Below, piece by piece: positions 35,313 to 43,690 of a DNA stretch of 64,000 nt. Positions within the stretch are counted from its first letter, which is position 1; every line of letters begins with the position of its first letter. A model generated the notes under the pieces. It did not search any database, was not told the origin of the DNA, and saw nothing but the letters and a program-made list of their open reading frames with translations. Source of the DNA: Ulvibacterium sp965248315 (GTDB lineage Bacteria; Bacteroidota; Bacteroidia; Flavobacteriales; Flavobacteriaceae); assembly GCF_965248315.1 (NCBI RefSeq), contig NZ_CBDFIX010000002.1, positions 1,488,001 to 1,552,000 of the forward strand, in the 5' to 3' direction. The position numbers and the translations under genes were made by a program.

Positions 35313-36707
35313 ATGAAAAAAATAACACTTTTATTCTTGTCTCTTATTAGCTTCAATTGCTATTGTTCAGGTTTAATAACTACTAAACCCATTTTATATA
35401 TTGAAGATACTATGGCATATGCAGTGTTTAACTTACGATTGGAAAATACTTGGAACAACCAACGTAACAACGATGCCATTTGGCTTTTTTTTAAGCTCAA
35501 AACGAGCAAAGGTCTTATTAAGCACATTTCCATCGCACCTACCGGTCATCAGGTCGTTAATGTGTTTTCCGGTGAAGATCCAAGTTTAAAATTCAATACT
35601 TCGGCAGATGGGGTTGGTGTATTCATTTATCCCTCTATAAGATACAAAGGAAATATAGAAGTGTCCTTGAAAGTCCTACTAAGACCTGAAAGTTTTGAAG
35701 GTATTGAAACAAGAAATTCGTCATTTGATGTTTTCGGTATCGAGATGGTTAAGATTCCTTCTGGAAGCTATTTTGTTGGTCTTCCTAATAATCTAGGGAG
35801 AAATCGCGGAGTGCTTTATAATCCTACCGAAAATCAATCTCTGATTGAAGTTGATTCTGATTCCCAAGAATTTGAAATCTCACAAAGCGGAGATATTTAT
35901 TATATGTCCACAGAAGGATATGAAGGTGATCAAAAAGGTCAAATACCCATAACTTTTCCTAGGGGTTTACAATCTTTTTTTATTATGAAATACGAATTGA
36001 AAGAAGGCCAATACGTCAAGTTTTTAAATAATCTGAGCGAAAGCCAAGTCCGCAAACGAATTATACATAAGGAAGAAAACTATGAAGGATTCATTGAATT
36101 GGACAAAAATAAGTTCACTTCCAGGTACCCGGATAGACCCTGCTCATTTGTCGGATGGGATGACGCAATGGCATATGCAGACTGGGCAGGTCTACGTCCA
36201 ATGACCGAACTTGAATACACCAAGGCGGCCAGGGGACCTTCGCGGCCAGTGGGAATAGATTATCCATGGGGCCTTTCAGGAAAAGAAACTGTTCAAAGGC
36301 TTCCAGATGCTAATGGAAATATGATTATGTTAAATGGATTGGAAGAATCAGAATTGTCAGATGACAACAAGAATCATTTTGGCGCTTCCTATTATTGGGT
36401 CATGGACTTAGCAGGTAGCTTATGGGAAAGAGTTATTACTATTGGTCATGAAAACGGGAGGAACTTCAAAGGAACTCATGGAGACGGGGTGCTTACAAAC
36501 GAAGGAGAAGCAACCAACGAAGATTGGCCCAATGGAATTGAAAATTCGGGAGGAATTGGATTTAGAGGAGGCGGGTTCTATGGTTATAACCGAGAATATC
36601 ATGACTTTAATCCTTTTAGCCCTGTGTCTTTCAGACCTTACGGTGGATGGCATGGATCAATGAGAACCATATCTTATGGAACAAGGTTCGTTAGAACTTC
36701 AAACTAG
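35313..36707 (+). CDS. Exported SUMF1/FGE-like domain protein without catalytic cysteines
   Basis: The protein has 464 residues from ATG 35313, preferred for its signal peptide (MKKITLLFLSLISFNCYCS); ATG 35286 is in frame upstream. A beta domain of about 130 residues precedes a formylglycine-generating-enzyme-like fold: MVKIPSGSYFVG, FFIMKYELKEGQYVKFLN, SFVGWDDAMAYADWAGLRPM and DLAGSLWERV. The C-terminal end SYGTRFVRTSN lacks the copper-binding cysteine pair of active FGE enzymes. It is therefore probably a structural or ligand-binding relative. A sulfatase lies about 2 kb away, which makes the missing cysteines worth noting. Confidence 0.83.
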   Translation: MKKITLLFLSLISFNCYCSGLITTKPILYIEDTMAYAVFNLRLENTWNNQRNNDAIWLFFKLKTSKGLIKHISIAPTGHQVVNVFSGEDPSLKFNTSADGVGVFIYPSIRYKGNIEVSLKVLLRPESFEGIETRNSSFDVFGIEMVKIPSGSYFVGLPNNLGRNRGVLYNPTENQSLIEVDSDSQEFEISQSGDIYYMSTEGYEGDQKGQIPITFPRGLQSFFIMKYELKEGQYVKFLNNLSESQVRKRIIHKEENYEGFIELDKNKFTSRYPDRPCSFVGWDDAMAYADWAGLRPMTELEYTKAARGPSRPVGIDYPWGLSGKETVQRLPDANGNMIMLNGLEESELSDDNKNHFGASYYWVMDLAGSLWERVITIGHENGRNFKGTHGDGVLTNEGEATNEDWPNGIENSGGIGFRGGGFYGYNREYHDFNPFSPVSFRPYGGWHGSMRTISYGTRFVRTSN

Positions 36708-36886
36708 CATGGGGTATAACTAATGGAGAAATGCATGAAATTGCAGATTTTTTTAGAGATGCCATTGCAGGTTGAATTAGCCATAATTTTACCAAGGCAA
36801 GTGAAACATACAAAAGAACTGGAAACCTCATTAATGGGATCAAAGATTTCTTGTTTTAGTTCAGTACATATAAAGATATATTAATC

Positions 36887-37405
36887 ATGACTTATATTCC
36901 TATGTTAGCCTTCATTAAATCAACGTCTAAGCAAAAAAATCCGATTGACACAATCAGTAAATTTTCCCCAATGTTTTATCTCGCCCTTATTTTAGGGTTT
37001 TTCAGCCCTCAGGACTTATTGGCACAAAAGCGTGATACAACAAATATAGAACAGGCAATAGAGAATTATATAGCGGGCTGGCGCACTGGTAATATTGAAC
37101 TGCTCAAAAAAACTTTTGACTTGGAAGCAGGAGTAGTGCTTTGGGTGGACAAAAATGGAGAGTCAGAACAATTGAAATCAATGGCATTGTCAGAATTGGC
37201 GAATGGAGTTAAACCCGATGACGGCTTTGGTATCGGCTACACGATTCAAGATCTGAAAATAATCGACTCCAAGCTTGCTATTGCAACTATAAAAGTTCCG
37301 CTTCCACGCAAGAAAAGTTATTATATTGACTGTTTAGAGATGCAGAAAATCAATGGCGAATGGAAAATTGTGCTTAAATCATTTGTATACTTTCCTAAGG
37401 AATAG
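36887..37405 (+). CDS. Exported NTF2-like (SnoaL/DUF4440-type) protein
   Basis: The protein has 172 residues; ATG 36971 (MFYLALILGFFSPQDLLAQ) gives a cleaner signal peptide and may be the real start, leaving 144 residues. The mature part is a cone-shaped NTF2-like fold: IEQAIENYIAGWRTGNIELLKK, then VLWVDKNGE and the closing strand GEWKIVLKSFVYFPKE. These small folds bind ligands or act as weak enzymes; no catalytic residue can be named. It stands alone between the SUMF1-like gene and a membrane protein fragment. Confidence 0.72.
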   Translation: MTYIPMLAFIKSTSKQKNPIDTISKFSPMFYLALILGFFSPQDLLAQKRDTTNIEQAIENYIAGWRTGNIELLKKTFDLEAGVVLWVDKNGESEQLKSMALSELANGVKPDDGFGIGYTIQDLKIIDSKLAIATIKVPLPRKKSYYIDCLEMQKINGEWKIVLKSFVYFPKE

Positions 37406-37584
37406 GTTTTAGTATCTAATTCAAATCCATTCAATAAAGCTTGGATATAGCTGTTTAATAAATGGATTTTTCTACTGGCTTGTGCATGATGTTTAACGTC
37501 TTGGGTGGTATTGTTACAATTGATTGTCTTTGGTACTTTGGGCAAAAAAAGTAAGCTTTTTTCACCACCTTTCAGGAAAGGATA

Positions 37585-37953
37585 TTGAAGACCGCAATTG
37601 TAGTGTTGATCATTAAAATGCTACTACAGTTACTAACGGCTTTTCCCTATTTTGCCGCTACCATACTGGATTTTACCATAGGGTATCTACATTGGACTTT
37701 CTTGGGCGTAGTGACACTATCCCTTTTTTTATTTCTCGATTATTTAAAGTTGTTGCAAATCTACCTAAAGACTCACTTTCTTTATCTATTTGGTTTTTTC
37801 TTGACCGAAATTCTCATTTTTTACAAAGGTATTGCGGCATGGCAAAGTTTCGCGGTTTTTGAAAATTATTACGAAATCCTATGGGCAGGAAGTTTGCTTA
37901 TTCCTTTAAGCTTGGGGATACTGCTGGGTACCCACAGAAAAAGAAAGGTATAG
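37585..37953 (+). CDS. Membrane protein, probably a 3' remnant
   Basis: The frame of up to 122 codons encodes about four hydrophobic helices: TAFPYFAATILDFTIGYLHW, TFLGVVTLSLFLFLDYLKLL, FLYLFGFFLTEILIFYKG and SLLIPLSLGILLG. It lacks an ATG near the start; only TTG 37585 or ATG 37618 could initiate. The IGYLHWTFLGVV stretch resembles the C-terminal end of longer (about 440-residue) flavobacterial membrane proteins known to me, with haem-oxidase-like helices. I think the 5' part has been lost. A short functional membrane protein is the alternative. Confidence 0.5.
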   Translation: MKTAIVVLIIKMLLQLLTAFPYFAATILDFTIGYLHWTFLGVVTLSLFLFLDYLKLLQIYLKTHFLYLFGFFLTEILIFYKGIAAWQSFAVFENYYEILWAGSLLIPLSLGILLGTHRKRKV

Positions 37954-37974
37954 AAACCAATGGCATTCCACCAC

Positions 37975-38370
37975 TTACGACTTGTTTTTCCTGTATTGGT
38001 AGATTTGCATGTACAACATGGTCGACATTTTTTGGGCCCTATTTTTGGCTATCCACGTCGTTTCCCCCTCAAATAGTTCGTCCAATGTTTCAAACCAAAG
38101 ATTGAGCCACAATCCAAAATGTTCGGAAGTTACGGTCTGGGCCATTTTAGCATCTACTTCCTGATGAGCGGTTACGGGGTTGCCGTAATACTTTCGTTTT
38201 AGGAAAAGTTGGGTCTCCCAGAAATCGGTAAGGAGGTCTAAATGGCCTTCCCAATCCGTAACTATGGTATTAAAAATGGGCCCAAGTGTTTCATGGGCCC
38301 GTATTTTATCATAAAAGGATCTGACCAAAAAATGTACGTCCTTTCGTGTTTGTATATCCTGTTTCACCAC
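37975..38370 (-). CDS. Group III truncated haemoglobin
   Basis: The 131-residue protein starts with GTG at 38370 (or the adjacent GTG). It shows truncated-globin helices: VHFLVRSFYDKIRAHETLGPIF, DFWETQLFLKRKYYGNPV, then the distal/proximal region TAHQEVDAKMAQTVTSEHF and the FGLWLNLWFETLDELF F-G region typical of group III. Such globins bind oxygen, nitric oxide or peroxide ligands and are often induced at low oxygen. It follows the CoA-transferase gene by 18 bases, so the two are probably co-transcribed. The location next to the cbb3 cluster fits a micro-oxic role. Confidence 0.88.
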   Translation of the reverse strand: MVKQDIQTRKDVHFLVRSFYDKIRAHETLGPIFNTIVTDWEGHLDLLTDFWETQLFLKRKYYGNPVTAHQEVDAKMAQTVTSEHFGLWLNLWFETLDELFEGETTWIAKNRAQKMSTMLYMQIYQYRKNKS

Positions 38371-38388
38371 AGGCCAATATAGGCATTC

Positions 38389-39660
38389 CTATCTTCCGAA
38401 CCTATCAAAAGCTGCTTTGGACAACTCTTCCCTATGTTCCGGATGCGCAATGGAAATTAACGCCTTGGCTCGTTGATGTAAATTTTTTCCATAAAGGTTA
38501 ACGACACCATATTCCGTGGCCACATAATGAACGTGCGCCCTGGTAGTAGTTACTCCGGCACCTTCTTTTAGGGCAGGGGTAATCTTTGAAATGCCCTTGG
38601 GCGTAACGGAAGATATGGCAAAAATGGGTTTTCCGCCTTCCGATAGGGATGCTCCACGGATGAAGTCCATTTGACCTCCTACTCCGGAAAAATGGCGATA
38701 GCCTATACTATCCGCACAGACCTGTCCCGTAAGGTCAATTTCAATGGCACTGTTAATCGCCGTTACCTTGGGATTTTTACGGATCAAGGCAGTATCATTG
38801 GTGAAGGCCGCTTCCTTAAAGTGAACAGATGGATTGTCGTCGATAAAGTCATACAATTTTTGGGAACCCGCAGCAAAACAGGTAACGATCTTTCCCGTTT
38901 TCAATTCTTTTTCCTCACCTGTTATTACTCCTTTTTCCACAAGTGGCAGGATACCATCGGAAAACATTTCGGTGTGTATGCCCAATCTTCTATGGTTTTG
39001 GAGGTTTGCCAATACGGCATTGGGAATATTACCTATGCCCAATTGTAGGGTGGCACCATCTTCGATCAGTCCGGCAACATGCTTGCCGATCATCTGATCT
39101 ATTTCCGATAGCTCGGTAGGTTCATAAGTATGTATGGGCATATCCACTTCTACGGCAAAATCAATATTGCTAATATGAATAATTCCATCGCCATGTGTCC
39201 GGGGGACTTGGGGGTTTATTTGGGCCAACACTTTTTTGGCCGTCTGAATAGCTGGTAGGGCTACATCTACGGAAACGCCCAGGGAACAATAACCGTGCCT
39301 GTCCGGAGGGGATACCTGAACGATGGCAACATCCAAAGGAAGAATGTTCTTTCTGAAAAGCAATTGGATTTCACTAAGAAAAATAGGGATATAATCCCCT
39401 TGATTGGTGTTAACAGCCTTTCTGACATTGCCACCGACAAAACAACTATTTATTTTAAAGGCCTTGTTATAAGGAGGTAGTGCATATTTAACCTCACCGT
39501 CCGTATGAATGGAGATAACTTCCACATTCTCCAATTCGGTATAACGCTCTTCGCAAAGGGCATTGATCAAGGTGTTCGGGGTCATTGCGGCACCTTGTAC
39601 AAAAACTCGATCTCCCGGTTTAACAAAGGACGCAGCTTTTTCTATAGAAACTATTTTCAT
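38389..39660 (-). CDS. Acetyl-CoA hydrolase/CoA-transferase family protein
   Basis: The 423-residue enzyme shows the 4-hydroxybutyrate/acetyl-CoA transferase fold: VQGAAMTPNTLINALCEER near the N-terminus, and a later glutamate-bearing stretch HTEMFSDGILPLVEKGVI. GVGGQMDFIRGASLSEGGK and VVNLYGKNLHQRAKALISIA are typical of the C-terminal half. It moves CoA between acetate and another acid in the cytoplasm. Co-transcription with a truncated haemoglobin is unusual and hints at a fermentative or low-oxygen setting. Direct physiological acid is unknown. Confidence 0.9.
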   Translation of the reverse strand: MKIVSIEKAASFVKPGDRVFVQGAAMTPNTLINALCEERYTELENVEVISIHTDGEVKYALPPYNKAFKINSCFVGGNVRKAVNTNQGDYIPIFLSEIQLLFRKNILPLDVAIVQVSPPDRHGYCSLGVSVDVALPAIQTAKKVLAQINPQVPRTHGDGIIHISNIDFAVEVDMPIHTYEPTELSEIDQMIGKHVAGLIEDGATLQLGIGNIPNAVLANLQNHRRLGIHTEMFSDGILPLVEKGVITGEEKELKTGKIVTCFAAGSQKLYDFIDDNPSVHFKEAAFTNDTALIRKNPKVTAINSAIEIDLTGQVCADSIGYRHFSGVGGQMDFIRGASLSEGGKPIFAISSVTPKGISKITPALKEGAGVTTTRAHVHYVATEYGVVNLYGKNLHQRAKALISIAHPEHREELSKAAFDRFGR

Positions 39661-39788
39661 ATCGGCTAAAATTTATGGTACAAAGTTCTTAAGGAAGACA
39701 GGAATTAAACATGATATAACTCATTGTTTGGTCGGGGTTGACTTACTTTTTCTCCAAATCGATAAAAATTCAGCAAATACCTTTACAG

Positions 39789-40493
39789 CTAATCATGGCA
39801 TTCTATCTCGGCCGTTACCACATCTTGTACAGGTTCGGGCGATATATAGGGAATACCCAATCCCATTCCCCTTAGAATAAAGAACAGACCAATTACCACC
39901 ACAAATGCCGGAATCAATTTCTGAACGCGATGTCGTAGAGTTCCTTTTAGAAATCCACTAAAGTAAATGGCCGATGTCATTAAGGGCACAGTGCCCAATC
40001 CGAATAACATCATATACAAGGAGCCTTCCCAGGCACTTCCCATGGCGATGGCGCCAAATAACGCCATATAGACCAATCCACAGGGCAAGAATCCATTTAG
40101 GAACCCAATGGTCAAAAAGGTATCCGGGGTTTTCTTTTTCAATTCTTGGCCCAATCGGTTTTTCACCTTTGAGATTACTTTGTAAACCGGTTTGGAAAGG
40201 CTATAGGAGTTCAAGGCTTTTGCAGGGATAAGGACAAGAACAATCATCAACAGGCCAACTCCTATGGATAGTTTTTGTTGCATTCCAAAGATGTAGAGTC
40301 CCTTGCCCAACAACCCAAACACTAGACCGATCAAGGCATAGGATAGTAATCTACCAAAGTGATAAAGGGATACCTGAAGAAGTTTCTTAAGATTGTTACT
40401 TCTGTCTACCGGCAACATAAAGGCAATAGGGCCACACATGCCTATACAGTGCAAGCTTCCCATAAGCCCTAAAATGATAGCGGATATTAACAT
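39789..40493 (-). CDS. SafE/TauE-type membrane protein of the cbb3 cluster
   Basis: The 234-residue protein has six or seven membrane helices and starts LISAIILGLMGSLHCIGMCGP, with a CxxxC pair in the first helix. This signature is typical of the sulfite-exporter (SafE/UreH-like) family that accompanies cco genes in Bacteroidota, probably in copper or haem handling for the oxidase. NGFLPCGLVYMAL adds a conserved cysteine in the middle. It is separated from ccoH by 60 bases on the same strand and is likely the last gene of the oxidase operon. The transported ion is unproven. Confidence 0.87.
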   Translation of the reverse strand: MLISAIILGLMGSLHCIGMCGPIAFMLPVDRSNNLKKLLQVSLYHFGRLLSYALIGLVFGLLGKGLYIFGMQQKLSIGVGLLMIVLVLIPAKALNSYSLSKPVYKVISKVKNRLGQELKKKTPDTFLTIGFLNGFLPCGLVYMALFGAIAMGSAWEGSLYMMLFGLGTVPLMTSAIYFSGFLKGTLRHRVQKLIPAFVVVIGLFFILRGMGLGIPYISPEPVQDVVTAEIECHD

Positions 40494-40552
40494 TTATTGG
40501 ATATAAGACTTGAGATACGAGACATTGAACGGGTAAAAACTATTTCCAATAT

Positions 40553-40999
40553 CTAATACGTTATACTTTCCTTATGCAAAAATTCTTTTCCTTTATGTTC
40601 CCAAATGATTTTAATGTCCCAGCGACCACCCAACAAACGTTTGTCAGGTATGAGCAAATGTGTATTGGATAAACTTACGGGTAAGTCAAAATCCAAGTGT
40701 TTATTGGATGGTCTATATAGGGACACTGTTCCTTGTATGTTTTGTCCTTCCAGAATTTTTGGGAATTTTAGGAGAAGGCCGTTATTCGTTTTTTTTATTT
40801 TAATAGGGTCGGCCAAATTTTTGGCATTGGCCTCAGCATCAATTTCCTTTTGATAGGCCAGCTCCTGTTTGTAATATTCATCCGTGACCAGGTCATGGTT
40901 GGCTTTGTTGTCCATGCTCATCCGTACAACGAAAAATAGGATAAACCCAATAAACCCTATGAATGCCAGTACAATAGCTGTTCCCCAGTTTATTTTCAT
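40553..40999 (-). CDS. ccoH: CcoH/FixH-type cbb3 assembly protein
   Basis: The protein has 148 residues from ATG 40999, which has a good AGGAAT ahead; a TTG at 41017 is in frame. It shows one N-terminal membrane helix (WGTAIVLAFIGFIGFILFFV) and then a periplasmic FixH domain with DLVTDEYYKQELAYQKEIDA, typical of the family. FixH/CcoH stabilises the assembly of the cbb3 oxidase. It follows ccoG by about 23 bases. The small size and YYKQELAYQ signature make the identity clear; the precise role in this organism is by family analogy. Confidence 0.9.
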   Translation of the reverse strand: MKINWGTAIVLAFIGFIGFILFFVVRMSMDNKANHDLVTDEYYKQELAYQKEIDAEANAKNLADPIKIKKTNNGLLLKFPKILEGQNIQGTVSLYRPSNKHLDFDLPVSLSNTHLLIPDKRLLGGRWDIKIIWEHKGKEFLHKESITY

Positions 41000-41022
41000 G
41001 ATCGATTCCTTTATCAATTTTT

Positions 41023-42441
41023 TTAATTGTAACTCCGAGGCGCTAAAAAACGGGCCGTGGTGGTTTCGATGAGTTCGCTCCCGCTGTAAACACCAATTTT
41101 TAGCTTATCCTTGTCGCCTTCCAAGGCCGCATTGTTTATTTCGATAAACAATGTACCTTCTGCCAAATCCTGTGCAGGGACCTCAAAATTCGCGTGCCGC
41201 ACCAATTCTATTTTTCCTTGATGGGATAAAAGTTTGAAACTTACATCATCAATACTTTTTGTGGTCTTGTTTACCAATTTATAGGTATACACATTACTTA
41301 TGATGTTATTATCCTTACGTTCGTACAGTTGTCCCGGCAAGCGTAGAATGTTCGCTTCCAAATCGTTTCTCAAAAAGAGCATACCGATCAGTACTCCGGT
41401 CAAAATGGTCAATACCGCGGTATATCCTTTTAATCTGGGATTGAATTTAAATTTTTCCTTTTTTACGATTTCATCCTCACTAGCATAACGGATAAGGCCC
41501 TTAGGCAAATTTACCTTCTCCATAATGGTATCGCATTCATCGATACAGGCGGTGCAGTTAACGCACTCTAACTGTGTTCCATTCCTAATGTCGATTCCTG
41601 TAGGGCATACCACCACGCATTGGTTACAGTCTATACAGTCTCCATGTCCCAGTGCTTTTCGGTCTTCGTTCTTACGCCATTTTTTTCGTCCATTTTCCGC
41701 CTCTCCGCGTTTATGGTCATAGGCCACCACAATGGATTTATTGTCCAAAAGCACCCCTTGCATCCTTCCATACGGACAAGCAATAATACAAACCTGCTCT
41801 CGAAACCAAGCAAATACAAAATAGAAGACAGCCGTAAAAATCAATAGTGATACCAGGGTACTTACATGTTGAAAAGGGCCATCGGTAACATACTGTATCA
41901 ATCTATCGCTACCAATGAGATATGCCAAAAAAACATTGGCGATAAGAAAGGATATCAAGAAAAATACAATCCATTTTAAGACCCGCTTTCTGATTTTTTC
42001 CGCATTCCATGGCTGTCGGTCCAATCTTATTTGGGCTCCACGGTCACCATCGATCCAATACTCGATACGGCGGAAGACCATTTCCATAAAGATAGTCTGC
42101 GGACACATCCATCCACAGAAAATACGGCCAAAAGCTACTGTGAACAGGGCAATAAATATGACTCCGATAATCATTGAAATCACAAACAGATGAAAGTCCT
42201 GCGGCCAAAAAGGGAAACCAAAAATATTAAAACGGCGTTCCAATACATTGAACATTAAAAACTGATTGCCGTTAACCTTAAGAAACGGTGAGGCAAATAG
42301 AAAGGCCAAAAGTAAATAGCTTACGTATTTCCTATAGGTATAGAACTTTCCGCTTGGTTTTTTTGGAAATACCCAGGCCCGCTTACCTTCTTCATTGATG
42401 GTGCCTATGCTGTCCCTAAAATTTTCCTGGTCCTGTGCCAT
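41023..42441 (-). CDS. ccoG: CcoG ferredoxin-type cbb3 copper-assembly protein
   Basis: The 472-residue membrane protein has several helices and two 4Fe-4S motifs: CIDCNQCVVVCPTG and CVNCTACIDECD. The upstream CGWMCPQTIF and CIIACPYGRMQG belong to the RdxA/FixG family. The C-terminal IG-like domain is extracytoplasmic. CcoG reduces copper(II) to copper(I) for oxidase maturation in other bacteria. The gene lies between ccoP and ccoH in the standard order. Confidence 0.93.
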   Translation of the reverse strand: MAQDQENFRDSIGTINEEGKRAWVFPKKPSGKFYTYRKYVSYLLLAFLFASPFLKVNGNQFLMFNVLERRFNIFGFPFWPQDFHLFVISMIIGVIFIALFTVAFGRIFCGWMCPQTIFMEMVFRRIEYWIDGDRGAQIRLDRQPWNAEKIRKRVLKWIVFFLISFLIANVFLAYLIGSDRLIQYVTDGPFQHVSTLVSLLIFTAVFYFVFAWFREQVCIIACPYGRMQGVLLDNKSIVVAYDHKRGEAENGRKKWRKNEDRKALGHGDCIDCNQCVVVCPTGIDIRNGTQLECVNCTACIDECDTIMEKVNLPKGLIRYASEDEIVKKEKFKFNPRLKGYTAVLTILTGVLIGMLFLRNDLEANILRLPGQLYERKDNNIISNVYTYKLVNKTTKSIDDVSFKLLSHQGKIELVRHANFEVPAQDLAEGTLFIEINNAALEGDKDKLKIGVYSGSELIETTTARFLAPRSYN

Positions 42442-42536
42442 TTTACACCGCTTTCAAACCCCGCTTCGCTTCCCTATAATTTGGGAATGCCTCAGGGAAT
42501 TCATACTTTTTTATGCCCTCAAACCTGAAAATTTCC

Positions 42537-43493
42537 TTAATTGACGGCTACTGTTGTTGAGTCCGTTTCCACAATTACGGAGTCTTTTGATTGTTCTGGG
42601 ATTTCCATGGCCGGAGCATCCGGATCGATCCAAATATCCCCTTCTGGAGCTTTTGGGTTTGCGGGCGTCGTTCCTTGGAAAGTCAATAAGTAACTAGACA
42701 CCTGAGCCATTTCTGCAGGTTTAAGTACATTTTTCCAGGCCACCATACCTTTGCCATCCCGTCCTCCTTCGGAAACGGTGTTGAACACATTTTTGATGCC
42801 ACCACCAAGAATCCAGTGCTCATCAGTTAAATTGGGGCCAATTCCCCCACCACCATCGGCCATATGACAGGCAACACAATTGGTCTCAAAAATGGCCTTG
42901 CCTGCACTTAAATCGGAGGCGTCTGTAAGAAGTTCCACAGTATTGACGTCTACAAAATCCTTTGCTGTTTTCTTGTATTCCTCTATTTCGGCCTCGGCCA
43001 AGGCTACCTCGGTAACATATTCCTCATCTTGGGTGTAATCCCCAAAAACATGGAAACGGGCAAGATATATTACACCAAAAACGATAGTGGCATAGAACAT
43101 CCAAACCCACCAAGGTGGTAACTTGTTATCCAATTCTCGGATACCGTCATAGTTGTGGTCCAAGATAATTTCGCCTTCGGCCTCTATAGGTTTGGAACCC
43201 AATGATCTTTGGTATATTTTTTTGCCCCATTTCCATTCCCATCTTTTGGCTTTGGACTCAAGATAGCGTTCCTTGGCCTCTTCGGTCAAGGTCTGGAACA
43301 TCACATTTTCTATGGATTGCAGTATTAATTCTATTCCGATCAATATCAGCAGTACCATCAGCATAAAGAACTGGGTAATAGGATATTCAATGATTGCTGG
43401 TTTATCCCCGGAATCAATGAAATATTCCATCAATCCAAAAATGAGGAAAAAAACTACGGGGATCCGTATCCACCAGGGTGACATATTTCTCAT
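42537..43493 (-). CDS. ccoP: cbb3 oxidase subunit CcoP, mono-haem
   Basis: The 318-residue protein has two N-terminal helices (IPVVFFLIFGLMEYFI and FFMLMVLLILIGIELIL), a third at WWVWMFYATIVFGVIYLARF and one c-type haem motif CVACH, with the axial region GGIGPNLTDEHWILGGG. Proteobacterial CcoP has two CxxCH motifs; only one is visible here, as is common in Bacteroidota. It passes electrons to CcoNO in the cytoplasmic membrane. The start overlaps the ccoQ stop by the bases ATGA, so they are coupled. The C-terminal 45 residues are acidic and low in complexity. Confidence 0.93.
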   Translation of the reverse strand: MRNMSPWWIRIPVVFFLIFGLMEYFIDSGDKPAIIEYPITQFFMLMVLLILIGIELILQSIENVMFQTLTEEAKERYLESKAKRWEWKWGKKIYQRSLGSKPIEAEGEIILDHNYDGIRELDNKLPPWWVWMFYATIVFGVIYLARFHVFGDYTQDEEYVTEVALAEAEIEEYKKTAKDFVDVNTVELLTDASDLSAGKAIFETNCVACHMADGGGGIGPNLTDEHWILGGGIKNVFNTVSEGGRDGKGMVAWKNVLKPAEMAQVSSYLLTFQGTTPANPKAPEGDIWIDPDAPAMEIPEQSKDSVIVETDSTTVAVN

Positions 43494-43684
43494 AATACTT
43501 CTTCTTTAGGTTGATTATCTTTTTCCAAGGGCAATTCGCTTACTTCTTTGATGTAGTCCTTTCCTGCTGTGAATACCCACCAAAAGAGCAGGGCAAAAAA
43601 GACAAAGAAGATGAGCAGTGATATCATGGGATAGGTGGCAATGCCCTCTATACTTTCCATATGGTTTTTTACAAATTTCAACAT
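43490..43684 (-). CDS. ccoQ: CcoQ-type small cbb3 subunit
   Basis: The 64-residue protein has one membrane helix (ISLLIFFVFFALLFWWVF) followed by a charged tail, as in CcoQ subunits. It lies six bases after ccoNO and overlaps ccoP by four bases, so it is translated with both. CcoQ stabilises the interaction of CcoP with the core oxidase. Sequence conservation in this family is low, so identity rests on size, helix and position. Confidence 0.85.
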   Translation of the reverse strand: MLKFVKNHMESIEGIATYPMISLLIFFVFFALLFWWVFTAGKDYIKEVSELPLEKDNQPKEEVL

Positions 43685-43690
43685 GGCCTT

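Noticed and set aside
36734..36859. Short frame MHEIADFFRDAIAG, stop, ISHNFTKASETYKRTGN before the NTF2-like gene
   Set aside because: It might be a decayed coding fragment because the frame continues after a TGA, but it is too short to assign.
39710..39721. TGATATAACTCA upstream of the CoA-transferase as an FNR-like site
   Set aside because: Only one half-site is intact; CTCA does not match ATCA or GTCA and the spacing to a -7 element is not met.
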